A stretch of 6,192 nt of DNA, taken from NCBI GenBank assembly GCA_021850555.1, contig JAJZLX010000060.1, positions 1 through 6,192 of the forward strand, written 5' to 3'. Position 1 is the stretch's first letter; each line of letters opens with the position of its first letter. The position numbers were made by a program, and so were the translations under genes. Positions 6,014 through 6,192 of this stretch are shown here, one piece after another. Below the pieces are notes generated by a model. That model had not been told where the DNA came from. It was given only the letters and a program-made list of their open reading frames with translations, and did no database searches. This DNA is from Pseudomonadota bacterium. Lineage in GTDB: Bacteria; Pseudomonadota; Gammaproteobacteria; Steroidobacterales; Steroidobacteraceae.

Positions 6014-6192
6014 GTGGCTGGAAACGCAAAACTCTCTCATCTTCAGATCCGAGTATCGGAGGCGGAAAAGTCCGCCATTCGTAGCGCCGCCCGGCGCGCA
6101 GGACTGGACATGTCCACTTATGTACTGAGCCGGGTACTCTCGATCCCCGCCCAGCAGTTCCAGAAAGCGATCAGGGACCTAACAGGCGCTGC
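6014..6192 (+). CDS. Ribbon-helix-helix protein, probable antitoxin (3' end outside window)
   Basis: 59 codons from GTG 6014 to the window edge. The frame is open further upstream, but no ATG or TTG start was found in it near the A+T-rich stretch, so GTG is the likely start; a purine run (AGG, 5999-6001) is a poor ribosome binding site at 12 nt. The layout is that of an RHH DNA-binding domain: beta strand HLQIRVS (9-15), helix A EAEKSAIRSAARRAG (16-30), turn LDMS, helix B TYVLSRVLS (35-43), then an amphipathic QQFQKAIRDLTGA. The R-V-S/T-x-x-E-K start and the DMS-x-YVL turn are typical of antitoxins of the DUF1778-like kind and of RHH proteins paired with nucleotidyltransferase-type toxins; MobC-like mobilisation proteins are an alternative. 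A partner toxin gene, if any, lies beyond the window. Setting next to a transposase remnant fits an accessory module. Confidence 0.7.
   Translation, partial: MAGNAKLSHLQIRVSEAEKSAIRSAARRAGLDMSTYVLSRVLSIPAQQFQKAIRDLTGA

Overview
The window is G+C-rich and densely coding, with almost everything on the + strand. Gene content and protein style suggest a Pseudomonadota (proteobacterial) chromosome; the sequence alone does not fix the genus.

Left part (1-3828) is the 3' half of a sarcosine catabolism operon: the C-terminal ~569 residues of sarcosine oxidase alpha subunit (soxA, cut by the window edge), the gamma subunit (soxG, overlapping soxA by 8 nt), a formyltetrahydrofolate deformylase (purU) and, 9 nt further on, a TetR-family regulator. 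The chemistry fits together. Heterotetrameric sarcosine oxidase demethylates sarcosine to glycine and passes the one-carbon unit to tetrahydrofolate; PurU can release formate from 10-formyl-THF and so regenerate free THF. The start of purU is abnormal: the frame encoding its ACT domain has no ATG, GTG or TTG before the middle of that domain, while the ATG codons that overlap or follow the soxG stop lie one frame away.

Middle part (3829-5271): a 210-nt spacer carrying a 9-bp inverted repeat, then a stand-alone short type-B carboxylesterase with a clear ribosome binding site and a complete Ser/acid/His set, but with GHSAG in place of the usual GESAG elbow.

Right part (5272-6192) is accessory DNA. 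A decayed, minus-strand fragment keeps only the C-terminal end of a DDE transposase (IS4/IS1634-like) and has an internal frameshift. It is followed by about 140 nt of unassigned G+C-rich DNA, then an abrupt A+T-rich stretch (20 G+C in the 60 bases 5941-6000) that leads into a ribbon-helix-helix protein, probably an antitoxin, cut by the right edge. An imperfect palindrome containing a perfect TTGACA lies just upstream of it.

I see no clearly unprecedented system. The points most worth a second look are the purU start, the unseen partner of the ribbon-helix-helix gene with its candidate operator, and the TetR gene at the end of the sox operon.
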